Below are positions 35,112-43,877 of a stretch of DNA of 64,000 nt, one piece after another. Positions within the stretch are counted from its first letter, which is position 1. Each line of letters opens with the position of its first letter. Source of the DNA: Streptomyces orinoci (GTDB taxonomy: Bacteria; Actinomycetota; Actinomycetes; Streptomycetales; Streptomycetaceae). The stretch is from the NCBI RefSeq assembly GCF_003121295.1, contig NZ_PHNC01000031.1, forward strand, positions 1,304,439 through 1,368,438. Reading direction: 5' to 3'. The notes under the pieces were generated by a model that searched no databases, had not been told where the DNA came from, and saw only the letters and a list, made by a program, of their open reading frames with translations. Position numbers and translations under genes: made by a program.

Positions 35112-35321
35112 TCAGAGCCCGGGGGACCACGCACGCGGGTCCGGGTCCGGCGGGGGCTGGGACGGCGGGGTGGGGCTGGGCGTGGGGCCGTGCGGCGGGT
35201 GGACCATCGGCCCGGACTGCGTCTGCCAGAGTGCCACCAGCGTGGCCAGCAGCGCGGCGACGGCCAGGGCACCGGTGGCCAATTGCCCCCGGTGTCCGTC
35301 GCGTGAGGCGCGGTTCGGCAT
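35112..35321 (-). CDS. Small proline-rich membrane protein
   Basis: A 69-residue protein: a short N-terminal basic stretch, one membrane helix (about 15-35, LATGALAVAALLATLVALW) and a proline-rich external tail (HGPTPSPTPPSQPPPDPDP). ATG 35321 is preceded by GGGAGG about eight bases away. It lies between two paralogous secreted peptidases on the same strand. Unknown function. Confidence 0.55.
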   Translation of the reverse strand: MPNRASRDGHRGQLATGALAVAALLATLVALWQTQSGPMVHPPHGPTPSPTPPSQPPPDPDPRAWSPGL

Positions 35322-35364
35322 ATGCCCCCTCCCAACTGGTCTGGTTCCTATAGGACTATGCGTC

Positions 35365-36888
35365 CTATGAGCACACCTTGTCGTGTGCTGGAACCGTACC
35401 GTTCAGGAGGTAGGCGTCCACCGCGTTCTTGACGCAGGCATTGCCGCTGTCGTAGGCGCCATGGCCCTGCCCCTGGTACGTCATCTCGGTGGCGACCCCC
35501 GGGCCCAGCGCCTGGACCATCTTCCGCGCTCCCTCATAAGGGGTCGCCGGGTCACCGGTGTTGCCCACCACCAGGATCGGTGCCGCGCCCTTGGCGCTGA
35601 CGTCCGGGTTCTGCCACTCGCCCTTGACCGGCCATCCGGTGCACTGGGTGAGCCCCCAGGCCATGAAGTCACCGAAGACCGGGGATACCTTGCGGAACTC
35701 CGGTACCAGGGTGGAGATCTGCTGGGCGGAGTAGCGCTGCGCATAGTCGGCGCAGGTGATGGCGGTCAGCGAGGCCTGGAGCGAGCTGTAATGCCCGTCC
35801 TGGCTACGGCCGTTCATGGCGTCGCCCAGGGCCAGCAGTACGCGCCCGTCACCGTTCTCCGCGTCCTCCACGCCCTCGGTGAGGTAGTCCCAGAAGTCCT
35901 TGGAGTACAGGGACTGGGCTATTCCGCTGGTGGCCAGCGACTGGGTGAGCTGACGGCCGTCGGCACCCGGGATGGGCTGCTTGCCCAGCCGGTCCAGCAG
36001 GGCGGTGATCTGTTGCTGGGTGGGGCAGTTGTCATGCTGGTGGGGGCAGTCGGCCAGATAGTTGTCCAGCGCCAGCTGGAAGCCGCGGGTCTGGCCCAGG
36101 GCGCCCTGGACGGGATCGGTGGTGGGGTCCACCACCGCGTCGAACAGCGCCCGGCCGACCCGCTGGGGGAACAAGTGGGCGTAGACGCCGCCCAGTTCGG
36201 TGCCGTAGGAGACGCCGAAGTAGTGCAGCTTGTCGTCGCCCAGCGCCTGGCGCATCAGGTCCATGTCGCGGGCGGCGTTGGCGGTGCCCACATGGGGCAG
36301 CACCTGGTGGGAGTGCTTCCGGCAGCCGTCCGCGTACTTCTCCACCCTGTTCACCAGGGCCTGTTGCTCCTCCGGGCTGGTGGGGGTCGAGCCGGCCGCG
36401 TAGTAGGTGTCCAGCTCCTTGTCGTCCAGGCATTTGACGCCCTCGCTGCGGCCGACGCCGCGCGGGTCGAAACTCACCAGGTCATAGCGGGCGCGCAGCG
36501 ACTTGTAGTCATCGGCGAAGGCGGGCAGCGAGGTCACCCCGGAGCCGCCGGGGCCGCCGAAGTTGAAGATCAGGGAGCCGATGCGGTGGGCCTGGTCGGT
36601 GGCCTTGGCGCGGATCAGGGCGATGCCGATGGTGTCGCCGTGCGGCTTGGCGTAGTCCAGCGGGGCCCGCAGGGTGGCGCACTCCCAGTCATTGCCCGGC
36701 TTCTTGGCCGGGGCGCCCTCACTGACATCCGGGGCCGGGCAGGCGCCCCAGCTCAGCCGGGGTGCGCCGGATTTGGTACTGGACGAGGCCCTGGGCTCGG
36801 CGGCCGTCGGAGCGGGGGCGTCGGAGGTGCAGCCGGGCAGGACGAGCGCGAGTGCCAGCAGACAGCAGGAGCGTATGGATCTCGGCAC
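35365..36888 (-). CDS. Secreted tripeptidyl-aminopeptidase-like alpha/beta hydrolase (lipoprotein), paralogue
   Basis: A 507-residue protein very similar to the neighbouring peptidase throughout (same FNFGGPGGSG, GVSYGTELGG, NTGDPATP and GQGHGAYDSG motifs). The signal is short (RSIRSCCLLALALVLPGC). GTG 36888, with GGGAG six bases before, gives a normal lipoprotein; an open frame continues about 180 bases upstream but that part is unlike a signal peptide. Tandem duplication is likely. The promoter region is shared with the divergent RraA-like gene and its palindrome. Confidence 0.88.
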   Translation of the reverse strand: MPRSIRSCCLLALALVLPGCTSDAPAPTAAEPRASSSTKSGAPRLSWGACPAPDVSEGAPAKKPGNDWECATLRAPLDYAKPHGDTIGIALIRAKATDQAHRIGSLIFNFGGPGGSGVTSLPAFADDYKSLRARYDLVSFDPRGVGRSEGVKCLDDKELDTYYAAGSTPTSPEEQQALVNRVEKYADGCRKHSHQVLPHVGTANAARDMDLMRQALGDDKLHYFGVSYGTELGGVYAHLFPQRVGRALFDAVVDPTTDPVQGALGQTRGFQLALDNYLADCPHQHDNCPTQQQITALLDRLGKQPIPGADGRQLTQSLATSGIAQSLYSKDFWDYLTEGVEDAENGDGRVLLALGDAMNGRSQDGHYSSLQASLTAITCADYAQRYSAQQISTLVPEFRKVSPVFGDFMAWGLTQCTGWPVKGEWQNPDVSAKGAAPILVVGNTGDPATPYEGARKMVQALGPGVATEMTYQGQGHGAYDSGNACVKNAVDAYLLNGTVPAHDKVCS

Positions 36889-37035
36889 GGCGCGCTCCCG
36901 GGTCTCGACGGCGGGGACACGCTCCATGCTCGGGGCGGGGGTGGCGGGGCGCGCGTGCTGTGCGGCGTACGGGTGATGCGGGTGCCCTTCGGCTTTGGGG
37001 GCGGGGACTGCCGCCCGGGCCGGGTGGGTGCTTAT

Positions 37036-37053
37036 TATCTCGACGTCGAGATA
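37036..37053. promoter_or_regulatory. Perfect 18-bp palindrome TATCTCGACGTCGAGATA (MarR-type operator candidate)
   Basis: A perfect 18-bp inverted repeat in the divergent region between the second peptidase gene and the RraA-like gene. Length and symmetry fit a MarR/winged-helix dimer site. No MarR regulator is in the window, so a distant regulator would bind. Confidence 0.6.
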
Positions 37054-37117
37054 CTCGTGATCGAGCAATATAACGAGTGGCAGGCGGAAGCCAACTCCCC
37101 CTCAGCGAAGGAGAGAT

Positions 37118-37741
37118 ATGAACGCCCGCTCCGGACTCCGGAACATCCCACCGACCACCCTCGCCGACATAGTGGGAGGCGGGCAGGTCATGGACATCGG
37201 CATCCGGCCGCTGTGGGCCTCGATGCCGCGAATCGCCGGTCCGGCGTTCACCGTGCGATGCCCTCCGGGCGACAACCTCATGGTCCACGCGGCCATCCAT
37301 CGCGCGGAACCTGGTTCGGTCATCGTGGTGGAATCGGGTGATCTGGACTACGCGCTTGCCGGGGGAAATGTGTGCGCCGTCGCCCAACGCCGGGGGATCG
37401 CGGCGTTTGTGGCCGATGGGGTGCTACGGGACCTGGCCGAGGTGCGCGCCATGGGCTTCCCCGTCTTCGCCAGGGGCGTCATCCCCATCCCCGGCACCAA
37501 GACCGCCGCCCATCCGCTCAACGTACCGGTGCGCTGCGGCGGGGTGACCGTGCACGCCGGTGACATCGTGGTGGCGGACGAGGAGGGCGTCGTCGTGGTG
37601 CCCCACGCCCGCCAGGAGGAGGTACTCCTGGCCGCCCGGGCCAAGTTGGCCAAGGAGGCCGATGAATCCCTTGACGCCTGGGAGGAGGCGCACCGCGCCC
37701 GCATCGACCGGATCCTCCGCGAACAGGGCTTCCAGGGCTGA
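37118..37741 (+). CDS. RraA-like / 4-hydroxy-4-methyl-2-oxoglutarate aldolase family protein
   Basis: A 207-residue protein with the RraA/HMG aldolase fold: NVCAVAQRRGIAAFVADGVLRDLAE, including the D-G-x-x-R-D motif (D100, R104, D105) that binds pyruvate and metal in HMG aldolases. The family includes both aldolases and RNase E inhibitors (RraA); in actinobacteria an aldolase or decarboxylase role is more likely. ATG 37118 follows AAGGAG, and the palindrome lies about 65 bases upstream. Confidence 0.85.
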   Translation: MNARSGLRNIPPTTLADIVGGGQVMDIGIRPLWASMPRIAGPAFTVRCPPGDNLMVHAAIHRAEPGSVIVVESGDLDYALAGGNVCAVAQRRGIAAFVADGVLRDLAEVRAMGFPVFARGVIPIPGTKTAAHPLNVPVRCGGVTVHAGDIVVADEEGVVVVPHARQEEVLLAARAKLAKEADESLDAWEEAHRARIDRILREQGFQG

Positions 37742-37779
37742 CCTCGCCGTCGCCGGGTGACGGGCCCGGGGCAGGGCCT

Positions 37780-37834
37780 CTGGTCACTGCGCTACCAGCG
37801 TGACGTCCACTGGTCACTGCGCTACCAGCGTGAC
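37780..37834 (-). repeat. 30-bp duplication carrying the modBC stop codon
   Basis: CTGGTCACTGCGCTACCAGC plus GTGAC occurs at 37780-37804 and again at 37810-37834 (period 30). On the minus strand the upstream copy encodes the last residues V-T-L-V-A-Q and the stop of the mod gene; the downstream copy repeats the same codons and stop after a five-base gap. Confidence 0.85.
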
Positions 37835-39742
37835 CTCCGCGGCCTTGACGCCGGCCCACACCTTGTCGCCCTCCGCCAGCGCCAGTTCGGCGGCCGCGGC
37901 GGGGGTGATCTCGGCGGTGAGCTGCGGGGGGCCGTCGATCAGCACCCGGATCCGGCCGCCCTGGGCGGTGAGTTCGCGGATGGTGCCCGGCCAGATATTG
38001 CGGGTGCTGGTGTGTTCCGGGGGAGTGGTGTGCAGGGTCACCGCTTCCGGGGGTATGACGGCCAGGGCGGAGGTGGTGTGCGGCGGGAGCGGGTCGGCGG
38101 CGGTGACCTCGGCCCCGTCGGGGAGCAGCAGGGTGCGGGGTGAAGTCGCCTCTCCGGGAAGGGCGTTGCGGCCCAGCATGCGGGCCACCCAGGGGGTACG
38201 GGGATGGCGGCTGAGCTCGGCGGGGGTGTCGTACTGGGCGATGCGGCCGTGCTCCAGTACCAGGATGTGGTCGGCCAGCGAGACGGCCTCCACGGGGTCA
38301 TGGGTGACCAGCAGGCAGACACCGGGGAAGCCGGCCAGGTGGGTACGCAGGGTGTGCCGGACCTGGGCCCGGGTGGTGGGGTCCAGGGCCGCCAGGGGCT
38401 CGTCCAGCAGCAGCAGTCGGGGCCCGGCGGCCAGGGCGCGGGCCAGGGCCACTCGTTGGGCCTGGCCGCCGCTGAGCGCTGTTGGCCTGCGATGGGCCAG
38501 TTCGCCGATGCCCAGCCGGTCCAGCCATTGCCGGGCCTGGCGGCGCGCCTCGGTCCGGGGGATGCCCTGGGCGCGCAGGGCGTAGGCGGTGTTGCCCAGG
38601 GCGGTCAGGTGGGGGAAGAGGGCGCCGTTCTGGGGGACCCAGGCGATATGGCGTTGGTGGGACGGGGTGAGCCCCATCTCAACGTCTCCTATGCGCAGGG
38701 TTGTTGCGGTGGCCCGCGGCGTTATGCCGAGCAGTGCTCGCAGCAGGGTGCTCTTTCCGGCGCCGTTGGGGCCGACGATGGCGACGGTGGTGCCGGAGGG
38801 GGCGTCGAGGGTGGCGGTGACGGCGCCGGTGACGGTGGCGCGGAGGGGGTACGCCGTTGCCGGGTGCGGCGCCGTTGGGGGGCACGCGCCTGCGGCGCGT
38901 GGTGGATCCCACTTGCTGTCAGCAGACTTGGCAGGGGTTTCCGGCGGGAGCTGGGCGCCATTGGCGGCGGGCGGGTTCAGCCAGCGGCCCCGCAGCGAGA
39001 CCAGTACCCCCGAGGCAATCACCAGCAGCAGCAGGGAAACCGCCGTTGCCCCCGCCGGATCGTCCTGCAACAGCAGATACACCTGGAGCGGCAAGGTCTG
39101 GGTGACCCCGGGGAGATTGCCGGCGAAGGTGATGGTGGCACCGAATTCGCCCAGCGCACGAGCCCAGCACAGGGCGGCTCCGGCCACCAGGCCCGGCGCC
39201 ACCATCGGCACCGTCACGGTGGCGAACACCCGCAAGGGGCCCGCGCCCAGGGAGGCCGCCGCCTCCTCGTAGCGGACGTCCAGTCCGGCCAGTGCCCCCT
39301 CCAGGCTGACCACCAGGAAGGGCATGGCGACAAAGGCGGCCGCCACCACCGCTCCCGCCGTGGAGAACGGCAGGGTCACACCGAGGGAGGCCAGCCAGGG
39401 GCCCGTCACCCCGCGCCGCCCATAGCCCTGGAGCAGGGCCACCCCGGCCACCGTGGGCGGCAGCACCATGGGGAGCATCACCAGGGAGCGCACAAGTGCC
39501 TTGCCCCGAAAGTCGGTTCGGGCCAGCAGCCAGGCCAGGGGGACTCCCAGGCAGAGGCTCAGCAACAGGGCCCAGCCGGATACCGTCAGGGAGAGGGTGA
39601 GTGCCGAGCGCACCTCGGCCGAGCCCAGCCGGGCGGGCAGGGTGCGCCAGGGTGTACGCGCCAGTACCCCGCTCAGCGGCAGCAGCAGGAACAGCACCGC
39701 CAGCCCGGCGGGCAGGGTCAGAGCAACGGGCTTGCTTTTCAC
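37814..39742 (-). CDS. Molybdate ABC transporter, fused ModB permease and ModC ATPase
   Basis: A 642-residue fusion. Residues about 1-265 are a ModB-type permease (five or so membrane helices; EEAAASLGAGPLRVFATVTVPM is the EAA loop). Residues about 300-510 are the ATPase (GPNGAGKS Walker A, LSGGQAQRVALARAL signature, LLLLDEPLAALD Walker B, H-loop), and about 560-640 a TOBE domain. It takes up molybdate or tungstate with the ModA protein encoded just upstream (GTGA overlap, which fixes GTG 39742). The N-terminal part of the ATPase before Walker A is unusually short. Confidence 0.9.
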   Translation of the reverse strand: MKSKPVALTLPAGLAVLFLLLPLSGVLARTPWRTLPARLGSAEVRSALTLSLTVSGWALLLSLCLGVPLAWLLARTDFRGKALVRSLVMLPMVLPPTVAGVALLQGYGRRGVTGPWLASLGVTLPFSTAGAVVAAAFVAMPFLVVSLEGALAGLDVRYEEAAASLGAGPLRVFATVTVPMVAPGLVAGAALCWARALGEFGATITFAGNLPGVTQTLPLQVYLLLQDDPAGATAVSLLLLVIASGVLVSLRGRWLNPPAANGAQLPPETPAKSADSKWDPPRAAGACPPTAPHPATAYPLRATVTGAVTATLDAPSGTTVAIVGPNGAGKSTLLRALLGITPRATATTLRIGDVEMGLTPSHQRHIAWVPQNGALFPHLTALGNTAYALRAQGIPRTEARRQARQWLDRLGIGELAHRRPTALSGGQAQRVALARALAAGPRLLLLDEPLAALDPTTRAQVRHTLRTHLAGFPGVCLLVTHDPVEAVSLADHILVLEHGRIAQYDTPAELSRHPRTPWVARMLGRNALPGEATSPRTLLLPDGAEVTAADPLPPHTTSALAVIPPEAVTLHTTPPEHTSTRNIWPGTIRELTAQGGRIRVLIDGPPQLTAEITPAAAAELALAEGDKVWAGVKAAEVTLVAQ

Positions 39743-40521
39743 GGCTGTTGGAAACCGGCCGCGCGCAGGAGTGTCCGGGCGTCGGGGGAGGCAAGCCACT
39801 TGACGAAATCGGCTGCCGCGTTGGCGTGCCGGGAGGACTTCAGGGTGGCGGCCGGGTAGGAGGCCACCGCGTTCTGGGCGTCCGGGATGTCCACGGTGGT
39901 GACCTTGCCCTTGGCCGCCGCCGCGTCTGTGACATAGACGATGCCGGCGTCCGCCTCACCGAGGGAGACCTTGCTCAATACGGCGCGGACACTGGGCTCC
40001 TGGGAGACCGGCTGCACGGTGAGGTGCTGCCGGTCCAGCACCTGCTTGCTGTAGCGGCCCACCGGCACCTGTGGTGCGGCCAGTACCACCTTGAGGCTGC
40101 TCGCGGTCAGGTCGGAAAGGCCCTTGATGTGCTGGGGGTTGCCCTCGCGGGTTGCGATGACCAGCCGGTTCCTGGCGATCAGGGAGGGCTTGCCGGTGTC
40201 CGCCCGCAGGCCGTCCATGGTCTTGGTGTCGGCGGTGACCAGCGCGTCGGCCGGGGCGCCCTGGCGCACCTGGGCGGCCAGTTCCTGGGAACCGGCGAAG
40301 GAGAACCTCACCGTGGTGCCGGGGTGTTGCTTCTCATAGGCGGCGCCCGCCTGTTTGAAGACATCGGTGAGGGAGGCGGCCGCCAGCACGGTGAGGGTGG
40401 TCCTGCCCTCGCCCTTGTCCGAGGAGGAAGAGGAGGACGAAGAGGACGAGGAGGAGCAGGCGGTCAGTGGCAGCAGCAGGGCGGTGGCCAGCAGGGCGGC
40501 GAAGACGGACTTTTGGCGCAT
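39739..40521 (-). CDS. modA: Molybdate-binding lipoprotein ModA
   Basis: A 260-residue lipoprotein (LLATALLLPLTAC, cysteine about residue 22) followed by twelve serines in a row, then a ModA-type binding domain: LTVLAAASLTDVF, FSFAGSQELAAQV, and the later region EADAGIVYVTDA. It binds oxyanions such as molybdate outside the membrane and hands them to the ModBC protein. ATG 40521 has GGAG about eight bases upstream. The serine codons are a mixed TCC/TCG/TCT tract (about 40420-40456). Confidence 0.92.
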   Translation of the reverse strand: MRQKSVFAALLATALLLPLTACSSSSSSSSSSSSDKGEGRTTLTVLAAASLTDVFKQAGAAYEKQHPGTTVRFSFAGSQELAAQVRQGAPADALVTADTKTMDGLRADTGKPSLIARNRLVIATREGNPQHIKGLSDLTASSLKVVLAAPQVPVGRYSKQVLDRQHLTVQPVSQEPSVRAVLSKVSLGEADAGIVYVTDAAAAKGKVTTVDIPDAQNAVASYPAATLKSSRHANAAADFVKWLASPDARTLLRAAGFQQP

Positions 40522-40534
40522 AGCGGGCTCCGGA

Positions 40535-40924
40535 TCAGACGCGGTCGATGTGCACATTGGTGGCCTTGACCCGGGCCACCGCCTCCATCCCCACGGCCAG
40601 CCCGAGTTCCTCCACCGCCTCGCGGGTGAGCAGCGAGACCAGTCGGTGCGGTCCGGCCTGGATCTCCACCTGGGCGGCGACATCGCCGAGCTTGACGGCG
40701 GTGATGATGCCGGGGAAGGCGTTGCGGGCGGAGGTGTAGGGCTCCTGTTCATTGCCGTCCGCCGCCAGGGCCGCCGCGAAGGTCGCCAGATCGGCGCCCT
40801 CGATGGTGCGTTTGCCCGACTCGTCCCGTTCAGTTGGTATCCGTCCGGAGTCCGCCCAGCGGCGGACGGTGTCGGGGCTGACGCCGAGCAGCCGGGCCGC
40901 CCGGCCGATGGTGTAGGACTGCAT
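40535..40924 (-). CDS. MerR-like HTH plus TOBE/Mop regulator of molybdate genes
   Basis: A 129-residue protein: N-terminal MerR/excisionase-type helix-turn-helix (about 3-48, YTIGRAARLLGVSPDTVRRWADSGRIP) fused to a TOBE/Mop domain (about 65-128, ARNAFPGIITAVKLGDVAAQVEIQAG ... ATNVHIDR). Mop domains bind molybdate, so this looks like a ModE-like sensor made of different parts. It is the first gene of the mod operon, 13 bases before modA, consistent with autoregulation by molybdate. Confidence 0.85.
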   Translation of the reverse strand: MQSYTIGRAARLLGVSPDTVRRWADSGRIPTERDESGKRTIEGADLATFAAALAADGNEQEPYTSARNAFPGIITAVKLGDVAAQVEIQAGPHRLVSLLTREAVEELGLAVGMEAVARVKATNVHIDRV

Positions 40925-40968
40925 ATGCGGCACGTTAGGGGCGTGGAGCTCGCATCTGCAAGGCGATC

Positions 40969-43698
40969 CTAGATCGCTCCCTTGCGGGTGAGATGGGTGA
41001 AGGAGATCCAGCCGGGCAGCACCGGCAGCCAGAGCGTCATCAGCCGGAACAACAGCACCGCCGGGGCGGCCTGTTCGGCGGGCAGCCCGGCGAAGGTCAG
41101 TGCACCGGTCATGGCGAACTCCACCGCGCCCACCCCGCCCGGGGTCGGGGCCGCCGAGCCCAGGGCGTTGGCGGTCAGGAAGACCACCGCCGTGCTGGCG
41201 TAGCTCAGCCCGCCGCCGAAGGCGCGGATCGCGGCGTCCAGGCACATCACATTGGCTCCGGTGAGCAGCAGCATGCCGCCGATGCCGGAGAGCAGCTTCT
41301 GGGGGCGCTGGAGGACGTCCAGCATGCGCGGCACCACCCCGGCGAACAGTGAACGCACCCGGGTGGAGACAAACTTGCGCAGCACCGGGATGGCCGCCAC
41401 CACCAGCACCAGCACCGCCGCGGTGAGCAGGCCGCCGATCACGGTGCGGGAGGGGCCCAGCGAGGAGCTGCGTTCGGTGCCGGTGACATAGCCGAAGGAC
41501 AGCAGCAGCATGATGTGGCAGGCCAGACCGAAGAGCTGGGAGGCGCCCACACTGGCGACCGCCAGCCCGGGCCGTACGCCCGCCCGTTGCAGAAAGCGGG
41601 TGTTGAGGGCGACACCGCCCACCGCGGCGGGGGCGACCACCTTGACGAAGGAGCCCGCCACCTGGGCCAGTACGGTCCGGCCGAGGGTCACCTTCTCCGG
41701 GACAAAGCCCAGCAGGGCCATCGCGGCGGCGAGGTAGGTCAGCGCCTGGAAGGCCACCGCCACCGCCACCCAGACCCAGTCGGCCTGGTCCACCAGCTTG
41801 CCGAACTGGATATGGGTGAGCTGGGTGAGCAGGAAGTAGGCGGCGAAGGCACCGGCCACAAAGCTGATCAGGGTGCGGGGCCTGACCCGCTCCAGCCGCA
41901 CCGGCTCTATCGGGGCCTGCGGGCGGATCAGCAGCACCTGCTGGCGGATCCTGACCAGCAGGTCCTCCTCGCGGGCCTCCTCCAGGGCCTCGTCCATGGC
42001 CTTCTTCTCGGCCTGGCGCTCGGCCTTCTCGGCCGCCTTGAGGGACTTGCGGTCGGTTTCCGGGGCCCGCGCCGCCTCCTTGGCCTCCTTGGCCGCACGG
42101 GCGTTGGCCAGTACCGTCTCGCGTTCCCGCTCGGCGCGCTCCCGGGCCAGCCGGCGCAGCGCGGCCCGGCTGATCCGGGTCAGGGCCAGCGGCTGGAGCA
42201 GTGGCAGGCTGTCGGCCACGGCGTCCGGGCCCAGCACGCTCACCGCGGTGTTCACCGCGCGCTCCGGGCCCACCCGCAGCGCCAGGGTGACCAGCAGCTG
42301 GGCCACGTCCATCCGCAGCACCAGATCACCGGCCGCGATCTCGCCGCCGCGCAGGTCGGTGAGGACCACATTGCCGGAACGATCCACCAGCAGGGCGTCC
42401 CCGTCCAGCCGGCGGTGGGCGATCCGGCGCGACTGAAGGACCTGCACCTGGCGCCAGGCGCTGGCCATCAGCTCGTCGGTGAGCTCCTCGTCCGGGATGG
42501 TGTCCAGGGTGCGGCCGGGGATGTGCTCATAGACCAGCATCACCGCGTCCGGGCCCAGCTCGGAGGTGGCGATCAGCTTGGGGGCGTTGGCGCCCGCGGC
42601 GATGGCGGCATAGGCCAGCAGCGCCTCCTGCTCCAGGGCCTGGCGCAGCGACTGCAGGCTGCGGCGCTGGGTGATGCCGCGCAGCGCCAGGCGCTGCCAG
42701 AGGCGGTAGAAGAAGCCCTGGGCCTGCTGCTCGCGGTCCACCACGGTGACATCCAGCGGCGGGCCGTCCTCCAGGGTGACCAGATAGCGGCGGCCCCGGT
42801 CGTTGTGGACATGCTCGGCGGGGTCCTCGGTGCGCAGCGCGGTGACCGGCTTGAAGCCCACCCGGCGCAGCCCGGCCAGCAGATGCTGGCCGGTGGGGCG
42901 GACATTGGGGGAGCCGACGGCGTAGAGGGTGCCATAGGCGACGGTCCAGCCGATCAGGACCGTGATCACAATGGAGAAGGGGGTGGTGTAGCCGTTGACC
43001 AGGACGGCGAAGGCGTCCAGCAGCAGCACCGCCCACATGGCGATCCGCCAGCGGGGACGGCGGGACATGCCCACCGCCGTCATATAGGCGATCACCGGGG
43101 AGAGGTAGCCGTGCACCGGGTCGGTGACGCCGCCGCCCGGGGTGATGCGGATCAGCGCCTGGTGGATGGACTCCGGGGCGGCCTTGGCCACCCAGAGGTC
43201 GGTGGCCAGCGAGACGCCGTGCGCCAGCACCGCGGCCAGCACTCCGTCGGCGACCCGCAGCCCGTCCCGTTTGATCAGCCGCTCCACGGCGAAGGCGACC
43301 GGGACGATGAAGATCGCCACATTGGCGGTGAGTCCGGCGAGGTTGGCCAGCAGCTGGGGGGCGTGGCCGGCGCTCTCATGGATGTCCTGCGCCAGGCCGG
43401 TGGTGGTCTGGTGCGCGAACGCCGCCAGGGCCAGCACCAGGGCGATGCCCAGGATGCCCAGGAAGAGGCGCACCAGGTCGGCGGGGCGGTGGACGCGGGC
43501 CGGAAGCAGCGGCTCGTCGCCGGAGACCTTGTCGATGTGGAACTCGCCGTCCTCGTTGTCGCGGGGGTACGAGCCGTGTGCCCCCGTTCCTCCATCGCCG
43601 GGCAGCCCTCGGGGAGCGCGGGGCTCCTCCTGGGGAGGCTGCGCGCCCTTTGGTTCGTCCGACCCTTCTTGGTCTTCTCGTTCTCGTATCACCGTCAC
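40969..43698 (-). CDS. Membrane protein with kinase-like domain and LPG-synthase/flippase-like (UPF0104) domain
   Basis: A 909-residue protein. Residues about 70-290 contain six or so membrane helices; about 300-560 resemble a protein-kinase-like fold (ALLAYAAIAAGANAPKLI, VMLVYEHIPGRTL, VVLTDLRGG), and about 570-630 is a lysine/glutamate-rich helical linker. The C-terminal 280 residues are the lysylphosphatidylglycerol synthase TM (UPF0104) domain, with FVKVVAPAAVGGVALNTRFLQRAG and TPGGVGAVEFAMTGAL. The catalytic HRD is replaced by HRRLDGDALLV, so activity of the kinase-like part is doubtful. A lipid flippase or lipid-modifying role is inferred. Confidence 0.85.
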   Translation of the reverse strand: MTVIREREDQEGSDEPKGAQPPQEEPRAPRGLPGDGGTGAHGSYPRDNEDGEFHIDKVSGDEPLLPARVHRPADLVRLFLGILGIALVLALAAFAHQTTTGLAQDIHESAGHAPQLLANLAGLTANVAIFIVPVAFAVERLIKRDGLRVADGVLAAVLAHGVSLATDLWVAKAAPESIHQALIRITPGGGVTDPVHGYLSPVIAYMTAVGMSRRPRWRIAMWAVLLLDAFAVLVNGYTTPFSIVITVLIGWTVAYGTLYAVGSPNVRPTGQHLLAGLRRVGFKPVTALRTEDPAEHVHNDRGRRYLVTLEDGPPLDVTVVDREQQAQGFFYRLWQRLALRGITQRRSLQSLRQALEQEALLAYAAIAAGANAPKLIATSELGPDAVMLVYEHIPGRTLDTIPDEELTDELMASAWRQVQVLQSRRIAHRRLDGDALLVDRSGNVVLTDLRGGEIAAGDLVLRMDVAQLLVTLALRVGPERAVNTAVSVLGPDAVADSLPLLQPLALTRISRAALRRLARERAERERETVLANARAAKEAKEAARAPETDRKSLKAAEKAERQAEKKAMDEALEEAREEDLLVRIRQQVLLIRPQAPIEPVRLERVRPRTLISFVAGAFAAYFLLTQLTHIQFGKLVDQADWVWVAVAVAFQALTYLAAAMALLGFVPEKVTLGRTVLAQVAGSFVKVVAPAAVGGVALNTRFLQRAGVRPGLAVASVGASQLFGLACHIMLLLSFGYVTGTERSSSLGPSRTVIGGLLTAAVLVLVVAAIPVLRKFVSTRVRSLFAGVVPRMLDVLQRPQKLLSGIGGMLLLTGANVMCLDAAIRAFGGGLSYASTAVVFLTANALGSAAPTPGGVGAVEFAMTGALTFAGLPAEQAAPAVLLFRLMTLWLPVLPGWISFTHLTRKGAI

Positions 43699-43877
43699 CG
43701 CCCGGAAGATGGTGGCATGGCCCGGCCGGGCGCGGGGGTAGCAGGGTGCACTTCAGGGGCGCGGCCAAAGGATCGTACGCCCTGTAGTGCCGGTGCGCAC
43801 TCTGGGTGATCTTGTGGAATTCCGGGCTCCGGGTGCGGGCGGGCCGGGTGTCCGGGGGCTGCGGCAGGATGGGCGGA

